Positions 16,322 to 26,539 are shown, numbered from the stretch's first letter. The stretch is DNA of 64,000 bases from Salinibaculum sp. SYNS191 (GCF_037338445.1 NZ_CP147838.1:248001-312000), one strand, 5' to 3'. Notes: generated from the letters alone by a model not told the origin. Translations and numbers: made by a program.

Positions 16322-16537
16322 ATGCCGTCAGCGACAGACGTCACCGGTGGCCTCACGTTCCTCTTCCTGGCAGTAACGCTGCTCTGCATCGTCAGTCACT
16401 ACCCCGGGAACATCTTCGCCCCCTTGAACGCCACGCTCGACATCCAGGGGGTGGTGGACGACTGCCTCGCGCCGGCCGCACTGACCGGGTTGAGTCTCGT
16501 CGTCACCGTCGTCATGGCGTGGGCAGAGGGCGACTGA
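16322..16537 (+). CDS. Small membrane protein
   Basis: 71 residues from the ATG at 16322, which lies about 27 nt after a CTATTACC element. Two hydrophobic segments, LTFLFLAVTLLCIVSHY and LTGLSLVVTVVMAWAEG, flank a polar loop. No family recognised. It is followed by another small membrane protein and a larger polytopic one on the same strand, possibly related in function but separately promoted. Confidence 0.6.
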   Translation: MPSATDVTGGLTFLFLAVTLLCIVSHYPGNIFAPLNATLDIQGVVDDCLAPAALTGLSLVVTVVMAWAEGD

Positions 16538-16616
16538 CCACCTGCGAGCCGTCGACGGTGGAGACCCGTGTGGGAGGGCCCCAACTACTATGTGTCATTG
16601 CACTATCCTTTCTGCT

Positions 16617-16868
16617 ATGACCAGCAAGCCCTCACCGATGGTCTACGTGCTCGGCACGACGGTCGGTGCGTCGCTCGCGTACCTCGTCAGCGTCCCCCTG
16701 GCCTCATACATCGGGGGACTGCTCGCTGCGTCCGTCTTCTTCCTTGTGGTCTCGTCGATGTACTTCATCGCGACGAACGCGCTCATCAGGGAGTGGTTCG
16801 AGTACGCGACGGCAGCGGGAATCGTCCAGACAGCGGCCGAGGACGACGCCGGCGTCGAGAGCGAGTGA
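16617..16868 (+). CDS. Small two-span membrane protein
   Basis: 83 residues from the ATG at 16617. Hydrophobic segments MVYVLGTTVGASLAYLVSV and GGLLAASVFFLVVSSMYFIA are followed by an acidic cytoplasmic tail (AEDDAGVESE). No family recognised. Confidence 0.65.
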   Translation: MTSKPSPMVYVLGTTVGASLAYLVSVPLASYIGGLLAASVFFLVVSSMYFIATNALIREWFEYATAAGIVQTAAEDDAGVESE

Positions 16869-16939
16869 GACAGAACGTCGAGCGCGGGGCCAGTCCGGGC
16901 ACATGCCGCTGGGTGCGAGACTACCGGGCGCGGGACAGG

Positions 16940-16946
16940 TTTATTT
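16940..16946 (+). promoter_or_regulatory. TATA box upstream of the gene at 16972
   Basis: TTTATTT is centred about 29 nt before the ATG at 16972, giving a leaderless or near-leaderless transcript. Confidence 0.5.
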
Positions 16947-16971
16947 ACCGACACTCTGGAAACTGTAGCGT

Positions 16972-18078
16972 ATGACGGAGGGCAGCGAACGACCCGGCGT
17001 CCAACCGACGCCCGGCAGCGACGTCGCGGATGAGAGGGTAGACAGCTGGCTGCCAGGTGCGAGCGGTGGGGACCTCTGGCTGGACCAGTTCGCCACCTAC
17101 CTCGGGTTCGGCGTTCTCACCGACCGCTTCGCCCCGAATGTGCCGCCATCGTACGTCTACGCGACTGTACTGGTCGTCGCCTGGACCGTCCTCTCGGCGG
17201 CGGCCGACGTGCTCGTCTTCGGGACGCCGCCAATCTACGTGACCAACCCGTACTTCCTCCTCCAGCCGATCGTCCTCATCGGTGGGGTGTACGGTGCCCA
17301 CTCCCTCCACCGGTCGTACCTGCAGGCCGTCGAGGAGATGAAACTCGCCGAACGCGCGGACGAGCCAGAGCGGTTCCGCGACATCGTCCCCGGGTGGTTG
17401 CCGTGGGCGCTCTTCGCGGCGGCCGCCGGTCTGCAACTCTTCCGCGCCTACGTCAACCTCGCCGACTTCACGACGATGGGCGTGGTGGCGAACACGGTCG
17501 TCTTCCCGTTCCTGTACGCGCCGATACTCGTCCAGTTCTTCGTCGTCTACGTCGGTATCGAGTTCGTCGCGCCCTGGCGACTCTACCGCTCGGACGTCGG
17601 TATCCACTTCCTCGACCCGCACGGCGTCGGCGGGCTCCGACCCATCGGCGAGCTAATCAAGAAGGCCTACTACTTCATCGTGGTCGGCCTGGTCGTGTAC
17701 GCGCTCATCACGTACGCGCCGGGCGTGTCGGGGTGGGAGATATCCGCCACGGCCGGGACCATCTTCACCGGGGTGTGGATACTCACCATTCTGACGGTCG
17801 CATTCGCGGTCTTCGTGCTCCACCGGTTCCTCCACCGCGAGAAGCGCCGGAACCTGCAGGCGCTCGAAGCGCAACTGCGGGACTGCCTGGAGGACCCCTG
17901 GAAGGTCAAGGAGTACCGCGTGAAAGCGGACGCGGACGGGGACGTCGACGACATCAGACGGCGCATCGAGGAGGTCAGTTCGACGAGCGAGTACCCGGCG
18001 ACGTTCAGCATCTGGTCGCAACTGGCCCTCAGCGTCGTCATCCCGAAGGCCGTGCAACTGTTCCTGACCGGGATTTGA
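16972..18078 (+). CDS. Polytopic membrane protein of unknown function
   Basis: 368 residues. After a 35-residue acidic N-terminus there are about six to seven hydrophobic spans, including YATVLVVAWTVLSAAADVLVF, FLLQPIVLIGGVYGAH, WALFAAAAGLQLFRAYV, FPFLYAPILVQFFVVYVG, AYYFIVVGLVVYALI and IFTGVWILTILTVAFAVFVL. A charged cytoplasmic coiled segment (about residues 285-340) precedes a final hydrophobic patch. No transporter motif is recognised. Confidence 0.75.
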   Translation: MTEGSERPGVQPTPGSDVADERVDSWLPGASGGDLWLDQFATYLGFGVLTDRFAPNVPPSYVYATVLVVAWTVLSAAADVLVFGTPPIYVTNPYFLLQPIVLIGGVYGAHSLHRSYLQAVEEMKLAERADEPERFRDIVPGWLPWALFAAAAGLQLFRAYVNLADFTTMGVVANTVVFPFLYAPILVQFFVVYVGIEFVAPWRLYRSDVGIHFLDPHGVGGLRPIGELIKKAYYFIVVGLVVYALITYAPGVSGWEISATAGTIFTGVWILTILTVAFAVFVLHRFLHREKRRNLQALEAQLRDCLEDPWKVKEYRVKADADGDVDDIRRRIEEVSSTSEYPATFSIWSQLALSVVIPKAVQLFLTGI

Positions 18079-18285
18079 CCGCTGTCGCGACCGCTTCTCA
18101 CCCGGTGAGACCCAGCGCCTGCGTATATGTCACTGTGCGACCTAGTCAGGGACGTGGGGAGCGATGGACGTCCAGACTGGAGTGCGGATTCGGACTGAGA
18201 GACCCGGCCGCCGCAGCGCCGGAGTGCGCGCAACGGTGCCCTCGTCCTCGGCACACCTGCCGGACGCGCCGGGAGGGGATGACAC

Positions 18286-19251
18286 GTGAGCGCACTCGCT
18301 CGCGCGGCACGCGTCGCACTCGCCGGTGCTGCCGTCGGTGGGTCCCTGCTGGCCGGGAGGAGACTGCGCCGCGCCTACCGAGAGGACATGCGGGAGGCCT
18401 ACGCGGCAGTCGAGGACGCCGGGAGTGCCGTCCTCGAAACCGCCGCCGGGGACGTCGAGTTCGTCACGCGGGGCGAGGGGATTCCAGTGCTGGTCGCACA
18501 CGGCATCGTCGGCGGGTTCGACCAGGCGCTCCAGACGGGCCAGAGCCTCTTCGACGCCGAGACGGCCTGCATCGGCGTCTCACGGTTCGGCTACCTCGGC
18601 TCCGAATTGCCGGTCGACAGCACCCCGGAAGCGCAGGCCAGGGCTTACCGGGACGTTCTCGACCACCTCGGGGTCGACGAGACAGTCGTCGTGGGGACGT
18701 CGGCGGGCGGGGCACCCGCAATCAGGTTCGCGCTCGACTACCCGGACCGAACGCGAGCGCTGGTGCTGATAGGGTCGACCGCGCCCCGCGAGAGGGAGAT
18801 AACGGGTGCCACAGGGCCGCCACACGCCATCCTCCGGGACTCTGTGTTCTGGCTGCTCGTCACGTACGCGCCGTGGGCGTTCCTGAAACTTTTCGGGGTC
18901 GACGGCGACGACTACGCCGCCGCCGCGCCCGAGGAGCAGCGCCGCGTCGAGGCGTTACTGGAGACGCTGCTCCCCGTGGAACCGCGCAAACAGGGCATCT
19001 ACAACGACGAGCGCGTGACCAACACCGCGATGGTCGAACGCGACGACGAGTACGACCTGGAGTCGCTGCGCGTCCCGACGCTGATACTCCACGCGGAGGA
19101 CGACCCGCTGGCGTCGTTCGCGGACGTCGAGCGGATGGCCGTTCGCATCCCCGACGCGACCTTCCGCCCGTACCGGACCGGTGGCCACCTGGTGTTCGGT
19201 CACGGCGACGAGGTCCGCCGGACCGTCACCGATTTCGTGGAGTCGGCGTAG
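18286..19251 (+). CDS. Alpha/beta hydrolase
   Basis: 321 residues. It starts at a GTG preceded by a strong Shine-Dalgarno (GGGAGGGG, 18271-18278), so unlike many neighbours it is not leaderless. The N-terminal 30 residues are hydrophobic and arginine-rich, a possible membrane anchor. The hydrolase core shows the oxyanion-side VLVAHGIVGGFDQ, nucleophile Ser139 in GTSAGG, an acid in ILHAEDDPLASF and a histidine in TGGHLVFGH. It probably hydrolyses an ester or similar bond; the substrate is unknown. Confidence 0.85.
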   Translation: MSALARAARVALAGAAVGGSLLAGRRLRRAYREDMREAYAAVEDAGSAVLETAAGDVEFVTRGEGIPVLVAHGIVGGFDQALQTGQSLFDAETACIGVSRFGYLGSELPVDSTPEAQARAYRDVLDHLGVDETVVVGTSAGGAPAIRFALDYPDRTRALVLIGSTAPREREITGATGPPHAILRDSVFWLLVTYAPWAFLKLFGVDGDDYAAAAPEEQRRVEALLETLLPVEPRKQGIYNDERVTNTAMVERDDEYDLESLRVPTLILHAEDDPLASFADVERMAVRIPDATFRPYRTGGHLVFGHGDEVRRTVTDFVESA

Positions 19252-19298
19252 ACGGGCCACCGACGGATTGAGGGATGCGCCGCTCGTACCGGCTCTCG

Positions 19299-19781
19299 AT
19301 GGACGACCACACGCGCGACCCGAGCGTCGGTCCGCCCGCGGCCAACCCGACGGGGTGGGACCTGGCGCGCGAGCGGTGGGAACACGCCACGCTGCGCCGG
19401 GCGACCGTCCACGGGGTCGCGCTGTACAACAGCGGCGAGTACCACGATTCCCACGACTGCTTCGAGGACGAGTGGTACAACTACGGCCGGGGGACCACCG
19501 AGAGCAAGTTCCTCCACGGGATGGTACAGGTCGCCGCCGGCGCGTACAAACACTACGACTTCGAGAACGACGACGGCATGCGGTCGCTGTTCCGGACGGC
19601 GCTGCAGTACCTCCAGGGCGTCCCGGGCGACTTCTACGGCGTCGACGTCCTCGGCGTTCGGACTACGCTCACAAACGCGCTGACCGACCCGACGGTCCTC
19701 GACGGGTGGACCATCGAACTGGACGGCGAGCACCCGACCGCGGGACAGGCGGATTACGAGTACGCCGACGGCCTCGACTGA
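19299..19781 (+). CDS. DUF309 family protein
   Basis: 160 residues, helical. The conserved core [21 protein letters not shown] followed by [16 protein letters not shown] identifies DUF309, a metal-site-like helical bundle with conserved H-E/D residues and no assigned function. The ATG at 19299 is preferred over 19275 because the first eight residues of the longer form look non-conserved. Only 47 bp separate it from the hydrolase upstream. Confidence 0.85.
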   Translation: MDDHTRDPSVGPPAANPTGWDLARERWEHATLRRATVHGVALYNSGEYHDSHDCFEDEWYNYGRGTTESKFLHGMVQVAAGAYKHYDFENDDGMRSLFRTALQYLQGVPGDFYGVDVLGVRTTLTNALTDPTVLDGWTIELDGEHPTAGQADYEYADGLD

Positions 19782-19931
19782 GCGCGTCTGGACTGTTCGG
19801 GGGTGCCGAGAGCGAGCGAGACTTTCTGCCCCGGGCCGGTGCAGGTCGCCGGTGAGTCTCCCACCCACCGGGGCTGGAGAACTGACCGGAACCGCAACGA
19901 ACACAACCGTGCGCCGGCAAACGGCTGGTAG

Positions 19932-20726
19932 ATGCGGGTGGAACGACTGGGTGACGGAGAACCGGAGGTCGCTATCGTCGGTGGCATCCACGGCGACGAG
20001 CCCTGTGGGGTGCGCGCCGTCGACCAGCTCGTCGACGACGAGATGGACGTCCAGCGGCCGGTCGCGCTGGTCGTCGCAAACGAGGAGGCCGTCGCGGCCG
20101 GCAAGCGTTACCTCGACGCCGACCTGAACCGGTCGTTCCCCGGAGACCCGACCGCGGAGGCCCACGAGGAGCGGCTCGCGGCCGAGTTGACGGAGCTACT
20201 CGCGGACTGTGAAATCCTGTCGCTGCACTCCACCCAGTCCTACGAGGACCTGTTCGCAATCGTCAACGGCCTCGGCGAGTTCGAACGCCACGTCTGCCCG
20301 AGTCTGACCGTCCACGCCGTCGTCGACGCTGGCTCGTTCGACAGGGGTCGGATATTCGCCTCCCTGCCGCGGACAGTCGAGGTCGAGTGTGGCTACCAGG
20401 GCTCGGACCAGGCCGCGACGAACGCCTACCGGGTCGCGCGCGAGTTCCTGGGTGCCACGGGGGCGCTGCCGGAGGAGGCGCGCACGCCGAATACGGACCT
20501 GCCGCTGTTCCGGCTGCACCGGCGGGTACCGAAGGAGCCCGGTCGCGAGTACGAGGTGTACGCCGCGAACTTCCAGGCGGTCGAGGAGGGAGAGGCGTTC
20601 GCGGCGATGGGCGGCGAGGACATCGTCGCCGAGGAGCGGTTCTATCCGGTGTTGATGTCGCCCTATGGCTACGAGACGGTGTTCGGCTACGCGGCCGAGC
20701 GCCTCGGGACGCTGGCCGACGTCTGA
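19932..20726 (+). CDS. Succinylglutamate desuccinylase/aspartoacylase family protein
   Basis: 264 residues of the M14-like zinc amidohydrolase fold. Zinc ligands His20 and Glu23 lie in GGIHGDEPCG and His99 in LSLHSTQ. The substrate-side motif DADLNRSFPG lies at residues 62-71. AstE/AspA relatives cleave N-acyl amino acids. The haloarchaeal substrate is not known and no arginine-succinyl pathway genes are adjacent. The 3' end lies 10 bp from the convergent UPF0179 gene. Confidence 0.85.
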   Translation: MRVERLGDGEPEVAIVGGIHGDEPCGVRAVDQLVDDEMDVQRPVALVVANEEAVAAGKRYLDADLNRSFPGDPTAEAHEERLAAELTELLADCEILSLHSTQSYEDLFAIVNGLGEFERHVCPSLTVHAVVDAGSFDRGRIFASLPRTVEVECGYQGSDQAATNAYRVAREFLGATGALPEEARTPNTDLPLFRLHRRVPKEPGREYEVYAANFQAVEEGEAFAAMGGEDIVAEERFYPVLMSPYGYETVFGYAAERLGTLADV

Positions 20727-20735
20727 CGACGGGGC

Positions 20736-21185
20736 TCAGTCCACCGGCGGGTCGAACTCCACGAGCGTCAGGTCACGGTCCAGCATGCAGTGGTCGTGTG
20801 GCGGGTCGCCGACGACCTCGCCGATGCGATACTCCTCGTCGAAGTCCGCGCCCGCGGGCTCGCAGAACTCGTGGCTCGGGCAGTTCGTGTGCGGGCAGGG
20901 CCCTTCGAGGCTCGCGCGACTCCCGGCGAAGGCCGTGTTCGAGGCGACGTTCACCCGGATGGGTGCGGGTTCGACCTCCACCGCGGTCACCCCGGTGTCG
21001 TGGACGGCGCAGTCGAGCGTGTTCGCCCCCTCGCGGACGCTCTCGACCCTGTACTTGTGGCCCTCCGTGAGGTTGAGACACTGGTCGCGGTAGGGACAGC
21101 CCTCGCAGGCGCTCGACTCCCCGTGGTAGACGAACTCCACCCCGGCCTCGGCGAGTCGCGTTCCGATGAGGGTGACGGTAGTCAT
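20736..21185 (-). CDS. UPF0179 family cysteine-rich protein
   Basis: 149 residues. Two cysteine clusters, CEGCPYRDQC and CPHTNCPSHEFC, with an intervening LTEGHKYRVESV segment, are diagnostic of archaeal UPF0179. The cysteines could hold an Fe-S cluster or zinc, but no function is established. It is a stand-alone gene converging on the aspartoacylase-like gene. Confidence 0.88.
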   Translation of the reverse strand: MTTVTLIGTRLAEAGVEFVYHGESSACEGCPYRDQCLNLTEGHKYRVESVREGANTLDCAVHDTGVTAVEVEPAPIRVNVASNTAFAGSRASLEGPCPHTNCPSHEFCEPAGADFDEEYRIGEVVGDPPHDHCMLDRDLTLVEFDPPVD

Positions 21186-21233
21186 AGGACCACGTACGCC
21201 GGGGAGCCGATTAAGTCCCCCGACCCGTCGACG

Positions 21234-21620
21234 TCACTCCTCGCCGCCGGTGAGTTCGTCCAGCGCCTCGAAGTAGTCGGGCCGTGGGACCTGGTAGAGC
21301 CCGCGGTAGTCGATGTCCCCGTCCGCCAGCGCGCGGGCCGTCTCGACGGCGCCGTCGACGGCGTCGTCCCGGCTGTCGAATCTCTCCTGGCCGTTGTCCA
21401 CGTCGGGCTCCAGGAAGAGGGTCACGTACCACGGGTCGTCGGGGGCGGGGCGGTGCTGTCCCGGCCGGCGGTCGCGCTGACCCTTCGTCAGGTAGATAGT
21501 GGGCAGGCACGGCGGCGGTATCTCCGCGCCGTTGAAGACGTCGGGCCGGAAGGCGAGGACGACTTTCGCCCCCTCGTCGCTCCATACCTCCCAACCCTCC
21601 GGCAGGTTCTCCTGATTCAT
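21234..21620 (-). CDS. DUF5820 family protein
   Basis: 128 residues. LPEGWEVWSDEGAKVVLAFRPDVF at the start and YVTLFLEPDVDNGQE followed by a helical C-terminus are typical of this haloarchaeal family. No function is known. It is transcribed away from the prkA operon, with the operon's control region lying between. Confidence 0.75.
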   Translation of the reverse strand: MNQENLPEGWEVWSDEGAKVVLAFRPDVFNGAEIPPPCLPTIYLTKGQRDRRPGQHRPAPDDPWYVTLFLEPDVDNGQERFDSRDDAVDGAVETARALADGDIDYRGLYQVPRPDYFEALDELTGGEE

Positions 21621-21670
21621 AGGTCCCGTAGGTGACCGCCCGTCAAGAGTGCCGCGATACGGGTGGAAAG

Positions 21671-21684
21671 TGTGTGTTCACACA
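21671..21684. promoter_or_regulatory. Palindrome upstream of the first prkA-side promoter
   Basis: TGTGTG-TT-CACACA lies 8 bp upstream of the TATA box at 21693, the position of a BRE-overlapping or activator site. Confidence 0.4.
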
Positions 21685-21692
21685 TGGCTTAC

Positions 21693-21700
21693 TTATATAA
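21693..21700 (+). promoter_or_regulatory. Distal TATA box of the prkA operon
   Basis: TTATATAA, a strong archaeal TATA match, predicts a start near 21725. Confidence 0.45.
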
Positions 21701-21812
21701 ACGAAACACGTGGGCACTTTTTGTCGCTGGCGCGTGGACGACTGCCGTAACCTGATTTCGCACTTTTCGCCGGCCGGAAGGCGGGGCGGATTTGCCGGCC
21801 TCGGTGGAAGAC

Positions 21813-21820
21813 TTATATAG
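21813..21820 (+). promoter_or_regulatory. Proximal TATA box of the prkA operon
   Basis: TTATATAG predicts a start near 21843. No TATA-like element lies 27 nt before the prkA ATG, so the transcript should carry a leader of about 340 nt. Confidence 0.5.
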
Positions 21821-21842
21821 ATGGAAAACTCATGTGATAAAT

Positions 21843-22182
21843 AGTATCGGTGGTGCTCCGCCGACGACTACCAGCGACGTGGACTGCATCCTGCAGGCCC
21901 GTGGTTGGTATGTGTGCACATGCCAGAATCCGACTCAAGGTGGCCCGGCAGGGTTCCCGCGTGCGATGCAGGCACCGACACCGACAGTCGCGATTCTCGT
22001 CGCGGAAACCAGCGATGCGTGCATCGAGCGCTCGATAGCGACCGCACCGGTCGTTGCGACCGGTCGCGACTGTCGACTCTCGGTGTGCGTTCGCCCGGAC
22101 GGGCACGACCGGGCCGGTCACCCGTCGTTCGCGTCGCGGACGGCGCGGGCGTCCGCCACCGAACGACCCCTACCGTGATAGC
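21843..22182 (+). promoter_or_regulatory. Long leader of the prkA operon with nested inverted repeats
   Basis: Three perfect inverted repeats cluster here: CGATGC-GT-GCATCG (22013-22026), the 14-bp palindrome ATCGAGCGCTCGAT (22023-22036), and ACCGGTCG-TTG-CGACCGGT (22046-22064). The first two overlap, so they would form alternative structures in RNA. Open frames in the stretch are short and arginine-rich, without recognisable homology. The leader could carry regulation; this is inference from structure only. Confidence 0.4.
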
Positions 22183-24255
22183 ATGACAGGTACCAAGGAG
22201 ACTCTCGAAGAGTTGAGCCAGGAGTATCGGGACACGATACCAGGCGACCTGCGCGAGGCGCGCACGTTCGACTGGTATCTCGACCAGCTGTACGAGGACC
22301 CGAAGATTGCCCGAAACGCCCACCAGCGGGTCGCGGACATGTTCGACCACTACGGCACAGAGTACGACGAGGAGGCGGGCGTCGTCGAGTACAAACTCGC
22401 CTCGGAAGACCCGCTGCACGACGGCGAGAACACCTTCTACGGCCGTGTCATCCACGAGGCGATGCACGAGTTCGTCAACAAGGTCAAGTCCGGCGCGCGC
22501 GGGCTGGGTCCCGAGAAACGAATCAAGCTGCTGCTGGGCCCGGTCGGCTCCGGGAAGTCCGACTTCGACCGCCAGGTCCGCCGGTACTTCGAGGACTACA
22601 CGAGCCTCGACGCGGGCCGGATGTACACCTTCCGCTGGACGAACCTCTGTGACATCATCCCCGACCAGGACCCCGCCGACGACGTCGTCCGGTCGCCGAT
22701 GAACCAGGACCCGCTCGTCCTCCTGCCGCTGAAACAGCGCAAGAAGGTCATCGAGGCAATCAACGAGGAACTCGACGCCCCGTACACCATCCGCAACGAG
22801 CAGGCGCTGGACCCCGCCAGCGAGTTCTACATGGACAAACTGCTGGGTCACTACGACGACGACCTGGAGGCGGTGCTGGAGAACCACGTCGAGGTCATCC
22901 GCTTCGTCGCCGACGAGAACCGCCGCGAGGGCATCGAGACCTTCGAGCCGAAGGACAAGAAGAACCAGGACGAGACGGAACTGACCGGCGACGTCAACTA
23001 CTCGAAGATCGCGGTCTACGGCGAGTCGGACCCCCGCGCGTTCGACTATTCGGGGGCGTTCTGCAACGCCAACCGCGGCATCTTCTCCGGCGAGGAACTG
23101 CTGAAACTGCAGCGGGAATTCCTCTACGACTTCCTGCACGCGACGCAGGAGCAGACCATCAAGCCGAAGAACAACCCCCGCATCGACATCGACCAGGTCA
23201 TCGTCGGCCGGACGAACATGCCCGAGTACCGGGACAAGAAGGGCGACGAGAAGATGGAGGCGTTCAACGACCGCACCAAGCGCATCGACTTCCCGTACGT
23301 CCTCCAGTACTCACAGGAGGCCCACATCTACGAGAAGATGCTGCGCAACGCCGACCTGCCGGACATCAAGGTCGAGCCCCACACCCTGGAGATGGCCGGC
23401 CTGTTCGGCGTCCTCACCCGCATCGAGGAACCGGACGCGACGAAGGTCGACATGGTCCAGAAGGCCAAGGCCTACAACGGCGAAATCGACGAGACGGAGG
23501 ACGTCGACGTCAAGAAACTCCGCGAGGAGGCCGCCGAGAAGGCCGACATCGGCGAGGGGATGGACGGCGTCTCGCCCCGGTTCATCGGCGACGAGATAGC
23601 CGAGGCCATCATGGACTCGATGCACCGCAGCCGGCAGTTCCTCTCGCCGCTGACCACCTTCAACCACCTGGAGGAGAACCTGGAGAACCACGGCTCCATC
23701 GCCGAGGACGAGTTCGAGACCTACTACCGCTACCTGGAGATGGTGCGCGAGGAGTACAAGGAGCGGGCCATCGAGGACGTGCGCCACGCGCTGGCATACG
23801 ACATCGACGAGATACAGCGCCAGGGCGAGAAGTACATGGACCACGTCATGGCCTACATCGACGACGACACCGTCGAGGACGAGATTACGGGCCGCGAGCA
23901 GGAACCCGACGAGCAGTTCCTCCGGTCTGTCGAGGAGAAACTCGAACTGCCCGAGGACCGCAAGGACGACTTCCGCCAGGAGGTCGCGAACTGGGTCTCG
24001 CGGCGCGCCCGCGAGGGAGAGACGTTCGACCCGCAGGACAACGACCGCCTGCGCCGGGCGCTCGAACGCAAGCTCTGGGAGGACAAGAAACACAACATCA
24101 ACTTCTCGGCGCTGGTCTCCAGCGGCGAGATGGACGACGACGAGCGCAACCAGTGGATAGACGCGCTCATCGAGCAGGGGTACTCCGAGGAAGGTGCCAA
24201 GGAGGTGCTGGAGTTCGCCGGTGCCGAGGTCGCAAAGAGCGAGATGGAGGACTAA
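22183..24255 (+). CDS. prkA: PrkA family AAA+ serine protein kinase (first copy)
   Basis: 690 residues. The N-terminal AAA+ domain has Walker A GPVGSGKS (residues 119-126). It is followed by a long helical region with AFDYSGAFCNANRGIFSGEELLK and QVIVGRTNMPEYR, hallmarks of PrkA/YeaG. The C-terminal third corresponds to the PrkA kinase domain. Bacterial PrkA/YeaG acts in starvation and stress responses together with YeaH and SpoVR-type proteins, encoded in that order here as well. It is the first gene of a four-gene operon and is separated by only 4 bp from the second kinase gene. Confidence 0.92.
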   Translation: MTGTKETLEELSQEYRDTIPGDLREARTFDWYLDQLYEDPKIARNAHQRVADMFDHYGTEYDEEAGVVEYKLASEDPLHDGENTFYGRVIHEAMHEFVNKVKSGARGLGPEKRIKLLLGPVGSGKSDFDRQVRRYFEDYTSLDAGRMYTFRWTNLCDIIPDQDPADDVVRSPMNQDPLVLLPLKQRKKVIEAINEELDAPYTIRNEQALDPASEFYMDKLLGHYDDDLEAVLENHVEVIRFVADENRREGIETFEPKDKKNQDETELTGDVNYSKIAVYGESDPRAFDYSGAFCNANRGIFSGEELLKLQREFLYDFLHATQEQTIKPKNNPRIDIDQVIVGRTNMPEYRDKKGDEKMEAFNDRTKRIDFPYVLQYSQEAHIYEKMLRNADLPDIKVEPHTLEMAGLFGVLTRIEEPDATKVDMVQKAKAYNGEIDETEDVDVKKLREEAAEKADIGEGMDGVSPRFIGDEIAEAIMDSMHRSRQFLSPLTTFNHLEENLENHGSIAEDEFETYYRYLEMVREEYKERAIEDVRHALAYDIDEIQRQGEKYMDHVMAYIDDDTVEDEITGREQEPDEQFLRSVEEKLELPEDRKDDFRQEVANWVSRRAREGETFDPQDNDRLRRALERKLWEDKKHNINFSALVSSGEMDDDERNQWIDALIEQGYSEEGAKEVLEFAGAEVAKSEMED

Positions 24256-24259
24256 GACC

Positions 24260-26539
24260 GTGAGCGGCGAGGACTTCATCGGCGCGGCGGACCGGGCGCT
24301 CGACGAGACCTACTCGGCCCCGATGAGCCTTGGCGAGTACGTCGAGATGCTGTTCGACCACCCCGAACGCGCGGCTCACGCCTCGAAGTACCTGCTCGAC
24401 GCCATCGAGGACGCCGGCACGCGCACCGTCATCGAGGAGGGCGAGGAGAAAGAGCGCTACCGTTTCTTCGACGACCCGTGGAACGACGGCGAGCACGCCA
24501 TCCTCGGCAACACTGCCGTGCTCAACAACTTCGTCGACGACCTGCGCTCTATCGCGGCCGGCCGGGGCAAGGAGGAGAAGATAATCTGGCTCGACGGCCC
24601 GACTGCGACGGGCAAATCCGAACTCAAGCGCTGTCTCATCAACGGCCTCCGCGAGTACTCGAAGACCGAGCGGGGCCGCCGGTACACCGTCGAGTGGAAC
24701 GTCGCCGGTGCGGGCGAATCCGGCGGCCTGACCTACGGCGGCCAGTCGGTCCCCGACGAGGACGACTGGTACGAGAGTCCGGTCCAGTCGCACCCGCTGA
24801 CGGTGTTCCCCGACAGCGTCCGCCGGGACATCGTGACGCAACTCAACGAGCGCCTGGACGACCACATCCCCGTCCGCGTCGAGGGCGACCTGGACCCGTT
24901 CTGCCGCGAGGCGTACGACCACCTCGAAGAGCAGTACCGCCGCAACGGCGAGACGGAACTGTTCTCCGCGGTGACCGACCCGCAGCACCTCCGCGTGAAG
25001 AACTTCGTGGTCGACATCGGGCAGGGCATCGGCGTCCTCCACTCCGAGGACGACGGCCAGCCCAAGGAGCGGCTGGTGGGCTCGTGGATGGCCGGCATGC
25101 TCCGGGAACTTGACTCCCGCGGCCGGAAGAACCCGCAGGCGTTCTCCTACGACGGCGTCCTCTCGCAGGGCAACGGCCTGCTGACCGTCGTCGAGGACGC
25201 CGCCCAGCACGCCGACCTGCTCCAGAAGCTCCTGAACGTGCCAGACGAGGGCCGCGTGAAACTGGACAAGGGCATCGGGATGGACATCGACACGCAACTG
25301 GTCATCATCTCGAACCCCGACCTGGAGGCGCAACTGAATCAGCACGCCGACCGCGAGGGCCAGGACCCGCTGAAGGCACTCAAGCGGCGGCTGGACAAGC
25401 GCCGCTTCGGGTATTTGACCAACCGGTCGCTGGAGGCGGAACTGCTGCGCCGGGAACTGACCAACGAGACGTCGGTCTGGACCGCGGCCTCGTGGGACCA
25501 GATAGAGGAGTGGATACGCGAACCGCTCTCCATCAGCGTCCGCGACAGCAGCGGGACCGTGACCGAACGCGAACTCGCGCCCCACACCATCGAGGCGGCG
25601 GCGCTGTACAGCGTCGTCAGCCGCCTGGACAAGAGCGACGTCCCCGGTGGCCTGGACCTGGTGGACAAGGCGCTGCTGTTCGACCGCGGGTACCTGCAGG
25701 AGGGCGACGAGCGCATCGAAATCGAGGAGTTCGACTTCGACGACGACGCGGCCGACGGCGACCACGGCATCCCCGTCACCTACACCCGCGACACCATCGC
25801 GGACCTGCTGCACGTCGAATCCGACCGGTTCCACGAGGACCTGCCCGTCGAGGGCGTCATCATGCCCCGCGACGTGCTGGACGCGATGGCGGACGGACTG
25901 CCCGACGCTCCCGTGTTCTCGAACACCGAGGCCGCGGAGTTCGAGGAGCGGGTCGTCCCCGTGAAAAATCACATCTTCACCCGGCAGGAGGAGGACGTGC
26001 TCGACGCGATGATGCGAGACAAGCGCGTCGACGAGGAGACTGTCGAGGAGTACGTCGAGCACGTCTACGCGTGGGCCGAGGGCGAGAAGATAGAGAACGA
26101 GCGCGGCGAGCTGGAGGAACCGGACCTGCTGGCGATGAAGGTGTTCGAGGTGGAACACCTCGGCCGCTTTACCGAGGACGACTACGAGGGCGACAAGCCC
26201 CACGAACAGGTCCGCAACTTCCGGACGGACAAGATAATCACGGCGCTGAACCGCCACGCGTGGCACCACCGCGACGACGAGTTCCGCGTCAGCGACGTCA
26301 ACCCCAAGGAGATACCGGTCATCAGGACCGTCCTCGGGAGCCACGACTGGGAGGACGTCCGCCGGACCTTCGAGGACTTCGACCCCCGGCAGTGGGACAA
26401 TCCGCCCGGCGGCACCGAGACGGCCGCGCTGAAGGAATCCACGATAGAGAACCTCCAGGACATGTACGACTACAGCGAGGCGTCGGCGGAGCTGACCAGC
26501 CGCCACGTCATGAGCCAGGTGAGTTACAAATGGGACTGA
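24260..26539 (+). CDS. PrkA family AAA+ protein (second copy)
   Basis: 759 residues beginning at a GTG 4 bp after the first prkA. It shares the PrkA architecture: Walker A GPTATGKS (residues 113-120), [33 protein letters not shown], then [13 protein letters not shown], and a divergent C-terminal region longer than in the first copy. The two copies are clearly paralogous but well diverged, which suggests distinct partners or a hetero-oligomer. The gene overlaps the YeaH gene by 10 bp. Whether the kinase activity is retained cannot be judged from motifs alone. Confidence 0.88.
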   Translation: MSGEDFIGAADRALDETYSAPMSLGEYVEMLFDHPERAAHASKYLLDAIEDAGTRTVIEEGEEKERYRFFDDPWNDGEHAILGNTAVLNNFVDDLRSIAAGRGKEEKIIWLDGPTATGKSELKRCLINGLREYSKTERGRRYTVEWNVAGAGESGGLTYGGQSVPDEDDWYESPVQSHPLTVFPDSVRRDIVTQLNERLDDHIPVRVEGDLDPFCREAYDHLEEQYRRNGETELFSAVTDPQHLRVKNFVVDIGQGIGVLHSEDDGQPKERLVGSWMAGMLRELDSRGRKNPQAFSYDGVLSQGNGLLTVVEDAAQHADLLQKLLNVPDEGRVKLDKGIGMDIDTQLVIISNPDLEAQLNQHADREGQDPLKALKRRLDKRRFGYLTNRSLEAELLRRELTNETSVWTAASWDQIEEWIREPLSISVRDSSGTVTERELAPHTIEAAALYSVVSRLDKSDVPGGLDLVDKALLFDRGYLQEGDERIEIEEFDFDDDAADGDHGIPVTYTRDTIADLLHVESDRFHEDLPVEGVIMPRDVLDAMADGLPDAPVFSNTEAAEFEERVVPVKNHIFTRQEEDVLDAMMRDKRVDEETVEEYVEHVYAWAEGEKIENERGELEEPDLLAMKVFEVEHLGRFTEDDYEGDKPHEQVRNFRTDKIITALNRHAWHHRDDEFRVSDVNPKEIPVIRTVLGSHDWEDVRRTFEDFDPRQWDNPPGGTETAALKESTIENLQDMYDYSEASAELTSRHVMSQVSYKWD

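Noticed and set aside
21792..22178. Possible 128-codon gene upstream of prkA
   Set aside because: No domain, atypical composition and interrupted by several perfect inverted repeats; more likely a transcribed leader.
24167..26506. Open frame of 779 codons on the minus strand
   Set aside because: Antisense shadow of the second prkA gene, produced by high GC and codon bias; valine/leucine-rich composition without motifs.
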